From an uncultured Lachnospiraceae bacterium (GTDB lineage Bacteria > Bacillota > Clostridia > Lachnospirales > Lachnospiraceae): a stretch of 50,270 bases of DNA. A program made the translations under genes and the position numbers. The notes below the pieces were generated by a model. That model was not told where the DNA came from. It searched no databases and worked only from the letters and a program-made list of their open reading frames with translations. Below, in pieces: positions 23,625 through 33,400 of the stretch (position 1 is its first letter; every line of letters starts with the position of its first letter). The DNA lies in the NCBI GenBank assembly GCA_947626365.1, contig CANQRW010000018.1, forward strand, positions 1-50,270, read 5' to 3'.

Positions 23625-24632
23625 TCAAATTTTCGTTAAAATGTAAGACTCCCTTTCTACCAGACTGGTTTGAACCTCGAAAAATCGCGGAGTTGTCTTT
23701 TTTTCTAAAGCATTCATCAGAATCATTACAGCGACTTCACTCATACGATCCATATTAATATCTACGCTGGTAATAGTCGGTGAGGCAATCTGAGAGTACA
23801 TGGAATTATTCCATCCTATAACAGGGATTCTTTTATCCATTGAGGTGATTACCTTTTGCGCAGGCGCCGCAAGTATATCATCTGCTGTAATCACAGCTTC
23901 AGGCAGATTATCCATCTTCTCGAAAAAACTTCTGATTATCTCTCCGGAAGCTTTTATATCGTTCATACTGATATGCTCTTCTATCCTGCAAATCAACCCT
24001 ATTGTATCCAAGTCGCAATCTTTCATGCCTTCCGTATACCCTTTTAATTTTTCAAGACCGCTATAAGTTTCAGTATCATATATATAGGCAATCCTCGAGC
24101 AGCCGGACAGGCACAGGCTATGGACAAGTCCAGAAGCCATCTGACGCTCATTGGCTACAACACTATAAACGTCCGGAATATTAAGTCTCCCATTAATAAT
24201 AATAATTGGAACCTTCGTTGAAAGATCTCCAATCAGTTCTTCGTTTAAGTTCTCATCATTTCCTACACCTATAATGAAAATTGCATCCACCTGTTTTTGA
24301 AGCAAAAGGTCCAAGTATGCCTCTTTATCATCATAATTCTGTTCCAAGCTGCATAGGATAATATCAAAACCGCATTTTCTCAATCGATTTTCTAATACAG
24401 ATACCTGTTTGGCATGGTTGATATCTGAGATTACTGGACATAGAATCCCTACGGTCTTCGTCTTCTTTCTATTCAGGCTTCTCGCAAAAAAATTAGGAAC
24501 AAAACCTGATTTTTCAATGACCTTAATTACCCGTTCCCTTGATTCCTCGCTCACATGCTCATTTCCGTTTATCACTCTTGAAACGGTTGTTGCTGACACA
24601 TTCGCTTCCTTGGCAATCTCATAGATATTCAC
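23625..24632 (-). CDS. LacI-family transcriptional regulator of the uptake locus
   Basis: This 335-residue regulator has an N-terminal helix-turn-helix (MNIYEIAKEANVSATTVSRVING) and hinge helix, followed by a periplasmic-binding-protein-like effector domain (about 60-335, TKTVGILCPVISDINHAKQV onward). It lies inside the operon between the first bicupin and the binding-protein gene. The divergent spacer 25429-25794 holds a perfect 14-bp palindrome (25537-25550) and a related site over the start of the opposite promoter (25722-25735), which are the likely operators. It is therefore probably a sugar-relieved repressor of both directions. The ribosome binding site is weak. Confidence 0.92.
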   Translation of the reverse strand: MNIYEIAKEANVSATTVSRVINGNEHVSEESRERVIKVIEKSGFVPNFFARSLNRKKTKTVGILCPVISDINHAKQVSVLENRLRKCGFDIILCSLEQNYDDKEAYLDLLLQKQVDAIFIIGVGNDENLNEELIGDLSTKVPIIIINGRLNIPDVYSVVANERQMASGLVHSLCLSGCSRIAYIYDTETYSGLEKLKGYTEGMKDCDLDTIGLICRIEEHISMNDIKASGEIIRSFFEKMDNLPEAVITADDILAAPAQKVITSMDKRIPVIGWNNSMYSQIASPTITSVDINMDRMSEVAVMILMNALEKKTTPRFFEVQTSLVERESYILTKI

Positions 24633-24675
24633 AATATAACCCCACTTTCTTTAAGGTATCATTATGAATCCTATT

Positions 24676-25428
24676 TTAATAAAAGTATGGACACATTTCA
24701 AGCCCCGGAACCACCACTTCAAACCAAACATAATCTACGTAATCATTATCTTTTTTGGGAGATACGATATGATATGTTTCGTTGGGAATACAAAGCCAGT
24801 CACCTTCTTCCACATCCTCCGCCTCATCACCAGCACTGAAAAGGAAGGAATCCGTACCAGGCAGCCCATAAAACCACTGGAACAGTTCCGGATGCTTATG
24901 TGGCTCTAATTTTGCATTGCCAGGCCCGACTACCTCGCCTAAACTCATTCTGCTTACATAATACTGATGCAAACATGCAAAAGACTTCAACTCTTCATTA
25001 CGGAATCCTTCAGTGTAAAGGTGCCAGTTGGATGCCGTATTAAACCACGGGAGTACAATATGGTACATTTCATAATGTTTAAAATCTTCTTCACTCATTT
25101 CTTGAATCAACAAAAGAAATTCCATATCACTTACTGCCTTGATTGAATACTCTTCGCCATGTATTTCCGGACAGAATACTGCTCGTTCCTTCACCTGAAA
25201 AGATGCTTTTCCTTCAGTGATCATTCCAGTTCCGCTGATAAAGAAAAGCGCAACACCTTTCTTCTCATATGATTCCAGCTTGCATTCTGCTCCTTCAGTT
25301 AACCTGCATTTATAAGTTTCAATTCCATCCATTAATCCAGGAAGCAGCTCTGCTTTATAAAATCCCGGCTGTACCTCCTGCATCAACTTTTCAATTTCGG
25401 CACGTGTCACGCGCCTTATTGTCGCCAT
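24676..25428 (-). CDS. Bicupin protein 1 (intact metal motif), function unknown
   Basis: This 250-residue soluble protein appears to be two cupin barrels. The second keeps a metal motif: HKHPE with H177, H179, E181, then Q184 and H220 in NETYHIVSP. It resembles sugar-acid isomerase or AllE-like bicupins in length and layout, but I cannot place it in a named family. The start at 25428 follows AAAGGGG eight bases upstream. It is the first gene of the nine-gene minus-strand operon and is divergent from two paralogues (25795-26538 and 26558-27292) with which it shares (E)LLPG(L/V)(M/Y)DG and the LEFILCI-type strand. An enzymatic step on the imported carbohydrate is inferred. Confidence 0.75.
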   Translation of the reverse strand: MATIRRVTRAEIEKLMQEVQPGFYKAELLPGLMDGIETYKCRLTEGAECKLESYEKKGVALFFISGTGMITEGKASFQVKERAVFCPEIHGEEYSIKAVSDMEFLLLIQEMSEEDFKHYEMYHIVLPWFNTASNWHLYTEGFRNEELKSFACLHQYYVSRMSLGEVVGPGNAKLEPHKHPELFQWFYGLPGTDSFLFSAGDEAEDVEEGDWLCIPNETYHIVSPKKDNDYVDYVWFEVVVPGLEMCPYFY

Positions 25429-25536
25429 TTTCACATCCCCTTTCCATAATTTTATCACTGCAGTATTTTTTAATAAGTGACTGCTGCAATTTCACAGTCG
25501 CAAAAGAGATTAGCGCGCTATAATCTCCTGTTTTTT

Positions 25537-25550
25537 TGAAACTAGTTTCA
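25537..25550. promoter_or_regulatory. Perfect 14-bp LacI-type operator
   Basis: TGAAACTAGTTTCA is fully palindromic and resembles LacI/GalR operators, with TA instead of CG at the centre. It lies about 110 bases before the bicupin 1 start. The half TAGTTTCATGC recurs at 25729-25739. Confidence 0.65.
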
Positions 25551-25682
25551 TGCTGGTGTTTACTTTTTTAAAATAACACAATTATACATGTGTGTCAATG
25601 AATTCTTTTATTTATCCATCATTTTGTGTATTTTATCTGAATATATTGCCGTTTTTTGTGTGTTTTTCCCAGATTATTTTTC

Positions 25683-25712
25683 TTGACAGGTTCACTTAAT
25701 TGCGGTTATACT
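25683..25712 (+). promoter_or_regulatory. Promoter of the bicupin 2-3 operon
   Basis: TTGACA (25683-25688) and TATACT (25707-25712) are 18 bases apart (TTATAC gives 17), predicting a start near 25719, directly over the second operator. The remainder of the 366-base spacer is AT-rich with no gene. Confidence 0.7.
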
Positions 25713-25721
25713 ATCAATCAA

Positions 25722-25735
25722 TGGAAGTAGTTTCA
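25722..25735. promoter_or_regulatory. Second LacI-type operator overlapping the +1 region
   Basis: TGGAAGTAGTTTCA matches the palindrome at 25537-25550 in 12 of 14 bases and shares TAGTTTCATGC exactly. Its position just after the -10 box is a typical repressor site. Confidence 0.55.
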
Positions 25736-25794
25736 TGCAAGGTGATATATGATTTACCGTTTGAAAATTTCTCTATAAGATTAGGAGGCAATTA

Positions 25795-26538
25795 ATGAAA
25801 GTAAGTATGATTAAAGATGCGGACATTGTACGCAATTACAATTCGTCCGGCATATTCTCTATCGAACTTCTGCCAGGTGTCTATGATGGACCAATGAAAG
25901 CGTATAAATTTTATATGAAACCCGGCAGCAGTGTTTCTCCAGAACAATATCCGGACAAGGCTGTGGTGTTGATTTTTGGCAAAGGAAAAGGCTTTATAGC
26001 TGGGAAAGACGGTGCTTTTCATATTAATGAGTTGAGTTTCTATGCACCGGATTATGATCGTTCTGAGTATTCCGTGACTGCGGTAACCAATCTCGAATTT
26101 ATCATGTGCATATGTGATATGGATGAATATGATTTTGAGCGCGCAAAAGAGTGCAGTGTTTATTTACCGTATTTCCGTACTATCACTCAATGCTATCGAT
26201 ATGACCAATACTGCAAGTCAGAAGGGTTGGAATCCCGTTCTGTTCTGTTCGGAGACTGCGGACGTCTCGGAAAGATTACAGTAGGTTATTGCCGAGGTGT
26301 AGATTGCGGAACCATAGAAAAAGGCCATCGCGAAGTACACCAGTTTAATTATGCTGTCGGCGAAGACTGCGACTTCACATTAACTACAGAAGCAGACAGC
26401 AAACATCTCTATCGACATAGAGAAGGCGACTGGAGTTTTATTGTAGCTGGTCCCGATCACAGCCTAGTCTCAAGCCCTGGAAAAGCAGTCTGTTATGTAT
26501 GGGTCGAAATATATACCAGTGCCCACGGCGTATATTAA
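25795..26538 (+). CDS. Bicupin protein 2 (partial metal motif)
   Basis: This 247-residue paralogue of bicupin 1 shares IELLPGVYDGPMKAYKFYMKPG and the strand LEFIMCICDMDEYDF. In the second barrel histidines remain at H178 and H182 (GHREVH) and H222 (PDHSLV), but the HxHxxxE spacing is altered to HxxxH. TAGGAGG lies eight bases before the ATG. It is co-transcribed with bicupin 3 from the promoter at 25683-25712, under the same operators as the opposite operon. It has no signal peptide. The function is unknown; a metal-dependent isomerase or a sensor-like sugar-binding role are both possible. Confidence 0.75.
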   Translation: MKVSMIKDADIVRNYNSSGIFSIELLPGVYDGPMKAYKFYMKPGSSVSPEQYPDKAVVLIFGKGKGFIAGKDGAFHINELSFYAPDYDRSEYSVTAVTNLEFIMCICDMDEYDFERAKECSVYLPYFRTITQCYRYDQYCKSEGLESRSVLFGDCGRLGKITVGYCRGVDCGTIEKGHREVHQFNYAVGEDCDFTLTTEADSKHLYRHREGDWSFIVAGPDHSLVSSPGKAVCYVWVEIYTSAHGVY

Positions 26539-26557
26539 TAATTAGGGAGGTTATGTC

Positions 26558-27292
26558 ATGAACTGCAAGTATTTAAATAATTGTTCGATAATCGACAGCG
26601 GCATTGACAGTGTCACTTTCTATCGCTGTACCATGAATGCCGGGGAATCCGTTATGCCAAAATTAGATGCAGAGAACATAATTGTTCTCTTATTCAATGG
26701 ATTTTCAGCATATATTCAGACTTCAGAAGATATCTTTAATATCTCTGAACCAGCTGTTTTTATTCCAGACTTTGAACATTTTTCTTACACCATCCACGCC
26801 TTGGAGTCATTGGAATTCATTCTGTGTGTATTTCCTATGAATACTTGGGATAAAGCTTTTTTCAAAGACTGGAATCTGCATCTTCCATTTTTTTCTCTCT
26901 ATAGTGACGGTGTTCGTTATAATTATATGGGAAGAAGCAAAAATCTGGGTTCCTGGAGCCTTGTTCAGCCTTTCCAGTTAGGTCATCTTTCCCTTTCTGT
27001 TATTCGCGGAAAAGGCGGAAGTGTTAAATCACAAGGCAATCCTCTGCAGAATCAATGGCTATATACTGTCGAAGATTCACAATATTATTTCTCTTCCGGC
27101 AACGAACAGGAAAAGGAATCTCTGGAAACATCCGGCGCCTTTCGTTTCGTTCCTGTCGGCGAGCCTTATTCGATTCATCCAAACGATGATAAATTAGTAT
27201 GTTATTTTAATATTGAATACTTTGTCGAATCCAATTTACAAAAAAATTATCTGGCGCAAATTTTCAACGGCCGCATGACAGAAACTAAATAA
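26558..27292 (+). CDS. Bicupin-like protein 3 (metal motif lost)
   Basis: This 244-residue protein is a more divergent relative of bicupins 1 and 2, recognisable by FYRCTMNAGESV, AVFIPDFEHFSYTI, LESLEFILCVF and HLPFFSLYSDGVRYNY. Where bicupin 1 has HKHPELFQW, this protein has SQGNPLQNQW, so both histidines are gone; only H207 (YSIHP) remains. It starts 19 bases after bicupin 2, behind GGGAGG. It is likely non-catalytic and may pair with another bicupin or bind sugar without a metal. This is inference. Confidence 0.7.
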   Translation: MNCKYLNNCSIIDSGIDSVTFYRCTMNAGESVMPKLDAENIIVLLFNGFSAYIQTSEDIFNISEPAVFIPDFEHFSYTIHALESLEFILCVFPMNTWDKAFFKDWNLHLPFFSLYSDGVRYNYMGRSKNLGSWSLVQPFQLGHLSLSVIRGKGGSVKSQGNPLQNQWLYTVEDSQYYFSSGNEQEKESLETSGAFRFVPVGEPYSIHPNDDKLVCYFNIEYFVESNLQKNYLAQIFNGRMTETK

Positions 27293-27339
27293 TTTGAATC
27301 CAGCATCATCTGCTACCAGCAGCCATCCTAACAGCTAAA

Positions 27340-27374
27340 GGCAGCCCCGGCGGAATTTCCACCGGGACTGCCTT
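27340..27374. terminator. Shared hairpin terminator between bicupin 3 and the second giant gene
   Basis: GGCAG...CCCGG pairs with CCGGG...CTGCC around GGAATTTCC. It lies between two convergent genes and may serve both. It is related in sequence to the hairpin at 6603-6633. Confidence 0.6.
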
Positions 27375-27408
27375 GCTCATCTTAATTCTGTTTCCTGCTC
27401 TCTTGTGT

Positions 27409-30400
27409 TTACTCTTCTTCTTTCTTCTTAAAGCCCAGATGGGCAAATGCTCCCATCAGGCCCAGGGCCAGAACCGCGAATGCTCCAACGGCTCCAACCG
27501 GCGTCTCATCACCGGTCATGGGGACCATCGCCATCAGCGGCACATCCTCATCATCGATATTCTCCAGGTTCTTAAAGCTGGAGAGCGGTGTCGGCGCCTC
27601 GCTGATGTTCTCTATAGGCGGCATTCCTCCTAACGGAGTCTCATTTTCTCCAATCGGGGTAGGATTACCGGGGCCAGGGCCTCCCGGATTGCCGCCGCCA
27701 GGATTACCACCGCCGGGATTGCCGCCGGGATTATCAGGCGTTGTGGTGCTTCGGCTGTTAGTGTATGCAGCTTCCGCTGTCTCTCCGCTCGCAATCACGC
27801 CTGTCTCGCCTCCGCTGACTGTCGTAGCATAGCCTTCCGTATTGGCTTCCGCCTCGGCCACCGTGTACCTGGTTCCCGCCGGCAGATCCGCGATCGTAAT
27901 GCTCTCGCCATTCCTCAGTGTCACTTCCAAGGTACCATTTTCAACCGTTCCGGACTTGCTGCCTGTGTAGCTGTAGCTTCCGGCCAGCGCGCTGCCCGCC
28001 TCGTCCGTCAATGTCACGGTAAAGTGGAAATCTCTTTCCGTCTCGCCATTATTGCCGCTGACCGTCTTGCTGATCCGCAGGCTGCCGGGCTCTGTGTAGA
28101 TGTTGGTAAATACAGCCGCCTCACTGTTTGCCGCGGGATCCGCCGCATCGTTTGCGTAGCTGTGGCCCGTAACCGCCAGTCTTCCGTCCTGATCCTCAAC
28201 CACAATGGTAAGCGTCCACTGGCTGTCATCATACTCCCAGTTCTCCGGGACATTGTCAGCCGTCTCAGTGATGGCAAACTTATACGTTCCGGCCCTGGTA
28301 AATGTGATCTCACCGAAGTCTGTCCTGCCGGCTCCGGTCACTGCCGCGCTCTGCGCTCCATCCGCAGCCGTAAGGCTTGCGCCCTCCGGATTATCGCCGG
28401 CTGCCGTCATCGTAAATTCGAAGGTCTCACTCGGAGCGCCTGCGCCCGCAACGGCTTTCCTTACAGACGGTGTATAAGTCGTATCTGCAGCATCATAGCT
28501 GTTCACAAACGCCGCATAGTCCGTTCTGGAAGTTCCATCTGCTTTTTCATATCTTCCGGCTGCCGCCAGCACCGCGTTCGTGTCCGTCACGGTCACTACC
28601 AGTTCCCACTCACTCTTGTCATATATGTAGCCCTGCGTTTCTTCCGATACTTCCTTGATCTTGAAACGATACTCGCCGGCTTTCTTAAATGTGATTCCCG
28701 CGAAACTGGCTGTTCCCTCGCCTGTTACGGTCGTCCGTTTCGCTGACTCCTCACTGCTCATCTCCATACTGTCAGAAGGATAAGTTCCTTCCGGCTCCAA
28801 GGTAAAGGCAAACGTCTTCTGTACCGGTCTGACATCCCCGGTGATCTGCTTGTTCACCTGTGGAGCGAATGTAACCTCGGTTGCATTATACTCATTTGTA
28901 AAAGCTACCATCGTATCCGCAGCCGCAGCATCCTGATCAGATATTTCGGTCGTTTCCTCTGTTTGGTCCGGTAAAATCTTAGTGATCCTCCGCTTTGTCA
29001 CGGTCAGCAGACTATCAATATCTTTAACTGTGATCTCGACTTCGTAAACTGTTCCGTCATACGAATAACCTGCTGCTGAACCCGGTACCTCTGTCACTTG
29101 GAATGTGTAGGTTCCGGCTTTCGTGAACGTAATCTCATCAAATTGTGATGTCCCACCGGCTTTTGCGGTAATCTCGGTATCGGCAGGAAGCTCTGCGCCG
29201 TCCTGCTGTGAATCCGGGTTCAGCTGTGTCAGATTAAATGTGAAATCCGGGTTCGTACCACTTGGCACATCACCAGTCACCGTCTTGCTAACGCCGATCA
29301 CTGCCGTCGTCGGCTCCACACTGTACACATTGATGAATTCTGCATTATTCCTGCGGAGCACTCCATCCTTTTCATACCTTGCATCCGTGACCACCAGCTG
29401 GCCATTCTGATCTGTTACATCCACCGTCAGCGTCCACTCGCTGGAATCGTAAGTATAGCCAGGAATTCCTGGATTTCCTTCTTCCTCACGAATCTTGAAT
29501 GTATACGTACCGGCTTTCGTAAACTGGATTGCCCCAAAGGTTCCGATACCTGTTCCGGTAACTGCAGCGGTAGTACTTGTCGGCAGTGTCACTCCTGCCT
29601 CTTCTGATCCGTCAACAGGACTATAGGTTCCAGCTTCCAGGTTAAATGTGAATGTCTTATCATCCGGTCTCTTTGCACCGGAATAGGCCTTGCTTACCTG
29701 GGGATTGAAATCCACCGGCTTCACTTCATAAATATTAGTGAATGTCGCCTTATTGGTATTGCTCTGGTTATTTCCCTCGTCAGATTCATCAGAATTCGTA
29801 TATACGCCTGTGGCTTTTAGCTGTCCTCCAATGTCCTCAACTGTAACCTGTAAGTTCCACGGCTTCGCATAAGTATAACCGGCCTTTCTGTCATTAACCT
29901 CCGCGATACTGAAATTATAGGTTCCCGGCTTCGTGAACGTGATCTTACCGAAAGACTTTGTTTTAGCTTGCTTCGATGAAGCTCCCGATATCGTAGTCAT
30001 CCAAACCGCCCCGTCTGTCAGACTCGCGCCTTCCGGATTATCCCGGCTCGGTACAAGTGTAAAGGAGAACGACTCGGAATCGACATAATCTCCTGCAATT
30101 ACTTTCTCTATTTGAGGAGTAAACGTTGTTTCAGCAGGTGCATAAGTATTGGTAAATACAGCTGCAGAATTATTGGTAATTGTACTATCGTCCTTCGAAT
30201 ACGTTGTCTCCGCTGTCAGCGCTCCATCCACGTTCTGGCTGACAACAACAGTCACCGTCCAAACGCTCGAATCGTAAGTGTAGCCGTTTGCAGTACCTGC
30301 GGTCTCAGTAATGGTATATATGTGCGTACCAATATCTTCTTTGCCATAAACAATAGGATTGAACCTTCCTCTGCCGCTTCCTGTTATTTCAATGTTGCCT

Positions 30401-33400
30401 AAATCATTACCGCTACTGTCCTTCAGCTTGAAATTAAATTTCTCTTTACTGTCCTCAGGCGGATTCCCCTCCACGACTTTATTAACCACCAGATCAACAC
30501 TTACGGCGTCCGGGATATATTCATTGGCAATGGTCATCTCGTTCCCATTGGCAGTAACATCAGTATTTTCATCGCCGACAATTTCAACATCCCCACTGTG
30601 TCCACTGCTCTTATCAATCCTAAAGAACACCGGCGTTTCCAGTTTCTGATACCCTGCCGGAACCTCAGCCTCTACCAAAGCATATGTAACATTTTTGCTA
30701 AGGAGCTTCCAGTTAATTTCAGCCGTTCCATCCTCTCCTGTAGTGTAGACAGCTGCAGGATAAAAATCTGTGCCGCCATATGAAACTTGAGAACGTCCAA
30801 TGCTATCTGCAGCGGTTCGTGCCTCAAGGTTTTCCTCTCCGCCCAGATTAGGAACATAGAGGATAAACTTTGCGTTGCCTACAACTGTACCTTCCTCCCC
30901 CTTCTGAACCTTCTTCAGTGTAAGGGATGCGTTTGAAATACCGTAAGAAGACCTGATTTCATTGGCGCTAAATTCCCAGGTATTACCGTCAATTATACTT
31001 TTCTTCCCTTGAACGCTGACGCTGTTCGTAATCGAGACATTGCCGGTAACGCCTTCCCGCAAAACATACTCATACGTAATACGCAGGCGCATTCCATCGG
31101 GAACTTCGAGCGTAAATTTGCCTTCCTTATCTATCGTCTTAGTATACTTATTATCACTAAGCGCAACCCATCCGCCGTTTTCGAATTTCTCCACCTTGAC
31201 GCTGCTGGCATTGAAATCCAACTTCTCGTGGTTACTGGACTCATCCACCACTGTCAATGTATTCGTATCGGAAAGATCTGCGGCCTGTTCATTGATCTCC
31301 ACAAAGAAGGCTATTCTGCCATCGCCCGCTACAGCTTCCTTGGTAAGGGCGCCGGTAGGGAACATCAGCTCCTCTTTCGCTTCATTGGTCTGGCCTCCAT
31401 CATATGTAACCCATGCTTTGTTTTCAATAGGCTGTTTCGCCTGATTCTGGTCGAAGCCTTCGCCGGGTTCCAGCGTATAGGTAAACCGGTATTCATAGTG
31501 CCCGTTCTGGCTGTTAAAGTTCTCCTGGAGTGTCTCGTGTGTCTCGTCATCCTCTGCCACAAAATTCGCCCAGGAAGCGTTGAATGTATGGCTCTGTGGC
31601 TCCACCGGAGTGCCGCCCTGCCAGGTATATTCTTTCGTCCAGCCGTTCGGATCCACGAGCTTAGCCTTGAGGGTGCCCTCCACATACTCCATCTTAGCGT
31701 CAAATTCATCATGAAAACAGATTCCTGTCGCGCCTTTGGGAATCGCGCTGCCGTTGCTATCCCCGTTATGGAAGGTCACCGTGTAATCCGCGCTGCGCTT
31801 TGAGCTTTCCGGATCGATATTGACCTCGCCATCCTTCTTAAGCGGGTTGGTCAGGTTCAGCACACAGTCGGTATAATCGCTGGCATCTTTTACGCCGCCC
31901 ACAGCCAGATTGTGGACCAACACATCATCATGCTTCACCAGATAATCAGCAAGCGTTTCGCATCCGTCATAAGATTGCTTCACATAATACCACTTATCAG
32001 GGCCATATGCAACAAAATACGCTTTGGAGGGATCGACGGTGTATTTAACGGTCACCTCTACTTCGTGCTCGTTAAGTGTTTCCGGCCACTCACCCTTAAT
32101 TTGCTCCCAGACCTCCCCATTGTCTTCCATAACCTGTGTTTCGTACGGATTAAAGAAAAGTACATGGAGACGCTCATATTTTTCCCGTTCATCTTCGCCG
32201 CATTTTTTATACCCGTAAATGACACTGCCATCCTCATTCTTCCCTTTCTTCTCTTTCGCGATGACATTCCAAAACTTATATCTGTGTCCCCTTTCGCCAT
32301 TCTCAGTGAATTCCCACGTCTCCGAGTCCCCTGTTTCCGTCGTATATTTGGCTTCGACGGATGTAATTTTCGTCGCTTCCGAGATATCAAGATACTTGTC
32401 TTTGTCTTCCTCATTGACGTCTTCCTCATCGACCCAGATACTCATCAAATCTCTGATTACCGCGCCGCCGGTAGTATCTCCATGTTCATAGTCCGAAATA
32501 CCTTGACTCACATTCATGGTGATGGTATAGTCCAGCTGTTTTCCGTCTACATTCAGTTCTCCTTTTTTACGAATATCAATGCCCGCTATACCGATAGACT
32601 CATGGTGCTCGTCACGGCGTTCGTCTATCTCACTTGGAAGCTTTGTCTTCGCCCAGTTCTGATAAAAACCATGGCCTTCCTCGCCCTCTTTATACTGAGT
32701 AAAAAGGATAATGTGAATCCTGCGATGATCGTCGCTTCCGCCGACAAAATAATCGTTACTGGTTTTTCCTTTCGGAAATTCCGGGGGAAGTTCCGGGGGC
32801 TCCTTCAGTCTGGAAAGATTAAACTTAACCGTGTTATTATTCTCATCATATTCCATAATTCCACTCTTTAGTAAGTCGTCAAGATGCGCCACTTCCTTCC
32901 AGGTTGTATCGACAAAATCCACTGTCTGACCGTCTGAGATTTCAAAAAACACCCCTTTTATATCTTCAAGCTTGATCTTGGGGTCGTCTTTGCCATTGGG
33001 CAGTTCGTCAATAATAACGGTACCATTCTCATCCAGGTTCAGATAGGGGTCGTAAGCCTCGATATCCCAGCGAATTATACGCTTATGTTCACCATAAAAT
33101 TCAAATTCATCAGAGGGCAGACTTCCGTACTTCGTCAGCTTGCCCAGATAGACGGGATAACTCTCGTCATCGGTCAAAGGCTCGCTTTCCATCTTACCGT
33201 TGGGATACACGCTGACCGTATTGTCCACATGGAAGGCGCTTGCTGTGCCTTTGTCATTTTTTACGACTAAATCTGTCACACCCACATCATAGGTGATAAC
33301 GACCGATTCACCGGGGCCCAGATCCACAGGATAATCCTTCAGCGTAAAGCCATTGCCATTTTCATTTTTGACAAGATAAGAGGAATCAGGGGCAACCGCA

